From the NCBI GenBank assembly GCA_037074705.1, contig CM073590.1, positions 113,170,100 through 113,234,099 on the forward strand: 64,000 nt of DNA, written 5' to 3'. The translations under genes were made by a program, and so were the position numbers. Source of the DNA: Zhengitettix transpicula. Lineage: Eukaryota; Arthropoda; Insecta; Orthoptera; Tetrigidae. Below are positions 63,057 through 64,000 of this stretch, piece by piece. Within the stretch, counting starts at the first letter, position 1; every line of letters starts with the position of its first letter. A model generated the notes under the pieces. That model was not told the DNA's origin and did no database searches. It saw only the letters and a list, made by a program, of their open reading frames with translations.

Positions 63057-64000
63057 TATACAGAGATTAATGAAATTAACTAGTAAGAAAAGAAAGATAG
63101 CAGATTTTGCGTTTCCTATTGTATAAACCTACCGCACAAGGTTAATTTTTCTCAGAACAACAATCCAAACAGGAAAATAGCACCAACGTTTGTCACTGAG
63201 CACTTTAAACGTTTTCCTTATTTTCGTCTAAGATGATATGTCATCTAATTCTGTTACAAATAATTAATAATTAAAGTAAATTTGCTGCAACGGCATTATT
63301 TTCTCGTTTAAAGTATTAAATAATATTATTAGAAACAAGTATGGTTTTTGTAGTACAAACATTGCACAATTTTTCAAGCGAAAGAGTATTACGGTGTTAT
63401 GTTCTAGTGACACGTTTTAACAACAAAGTCTTGTACAGAAAAATATTACCTTAGAATAATGGGTAACATACTAAAGATTACATTTTTACAAACGTCTATG
63501 TAATGTAATACCATCAGAACGGGGAGTCCTGAAACCCCCGCAAACAGAATTTGCATCCGTATTAAGCAAAAGCATATAATCGCAAGGCCGCAGTCATAAA
63601 CTGTTATGATACAAGGCTCTGGAAGTCGTAGCCTTCTCCTGCGGTCGGTGCGGCTTGCGATGTAAATTGATCAGACAGCTTCAAAGAAGCGATGGCGTTG
63701 TGGAGCTTCCGCTGTCAGACAGCCGTTCCTCATGTATATTTACCAGCGTCGCGTGATGCTCTTTTCTTTAGGACTTACAGACGCTTTGTCATACGACGAA
63801 TAATTTCGTACCGTTTTGGTGCCACCCTGCTGATGTCGACACACTCTGTGCCTGAAGTAAGTTCCGCCACGTCAACGTCAAATTTGTTTAAAATTTAATG
63901 CAATGCTCGTTTTGAGAGGCCTTCCGATTCGTTTGCGGTTCTAAAATGCGTAAATAGATGTAGAATAATATCAAGATTAATGGTTGCCTTAAGTTCGACA
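63057..64000. other. Intron or flank, non-coding
   Basis: AT-rich to 63580, then a GC-richer patch to about 63870. A plus frame there (63692-63898) contains a donor-like GAA|GTAAGT at 63857 but no recognised domain. No repeat match within the window. Confidence 0.3.

Overview
This window is AT-rich eukaryotic nuclear DNA, most likely from an insect. The evidence is the long gene-poor stretches, many interspersed retroelement and transposon relics on both strands, compound AT/GT/GA microsatellites and tRNA-derived SINEs. The repeat types and sparse gene content would suit a large-genome insect such as a cockroach, termite or stick insect, but that is inference. No bacterial-type gene, operon or CRISPR array is visible.

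Only one host coding segment is convincing. A GC- and CpG-rich island at about 16.65-17.06 kb on the + strand holds the first coding exon (16863-17025) of a biogenic-amine GPCR. It has a short extracellular N-terminus with four N-glycosylation sequons, then the start of transmembrane helix 1 with the ...LVLGLVILATVVG signature of insect 5-HT1/5-HT7 serotonin receptors. It ends at a phase-1 splice donor inside the TM1 Gly codon. No later exon is found in the remaining 47 kb, so 17.03-64.0 kb reads as part of a very long first coding intron, and 1-16.6 kb as 5' flank or upstream introns.

The rest is repeats. (A) Two diverged Penelope-like element (PLE) relics (3.2-4.6 kb and 39.7-41.2 kb, both minus) keep the RT C-terminal linker and/or GIY-YIG endonuclease signature (YKIECLDC..CYIGQT). 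(B) A GC-rich family of about 450-550 bp has at least eight copies or fragments near 13.1, 15.4, 26.9, 27.4, 27.7, 29.5, 43.0 and 59.7 kb; one end is A-rich and the other, in two copies, abuts an (AT)n/(GA)n microsatellite. (D) A family of about 0.9 kb lies at 6.8-7.7, 34.7-35.6 and 50.6-51.5 kb. (E) Helitron-like non-autonomous elements with TC...CTAG termini lie at 36.8-37.4, 46.0-46.6, 62.5-63.1 and, rearranged, 53.0-54.4 kb. tRNA-derived SINEs lie at 0.57, 42.7, 44.2, 44.8 and 48.65-48.97 kb. Several long foldback palindromes lie at 3.55, 16.2, 24.15, 48.25-48.42 and 56.97-57.17 kb.

The most interesting signal crosses these families. It is a recurrent motif of 35-40 nt, CTGANGA - short hairpin - GAAAC - NTH, whose flanks pair as a stem with co-varying bases (TAC/GTA, CAC/GTG, CGC/GCG, AAC/GTT). 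This is the layout of a minimal type-I hammerhead ribozyme. At least eight to ten copies of varying decay are present, several inside foldback palindromes. Because PLEs are known to carry hammerhead motifs in their terminal repeats, the coding relics and the ribozyme-like motifs probably belong to one retroelement system.
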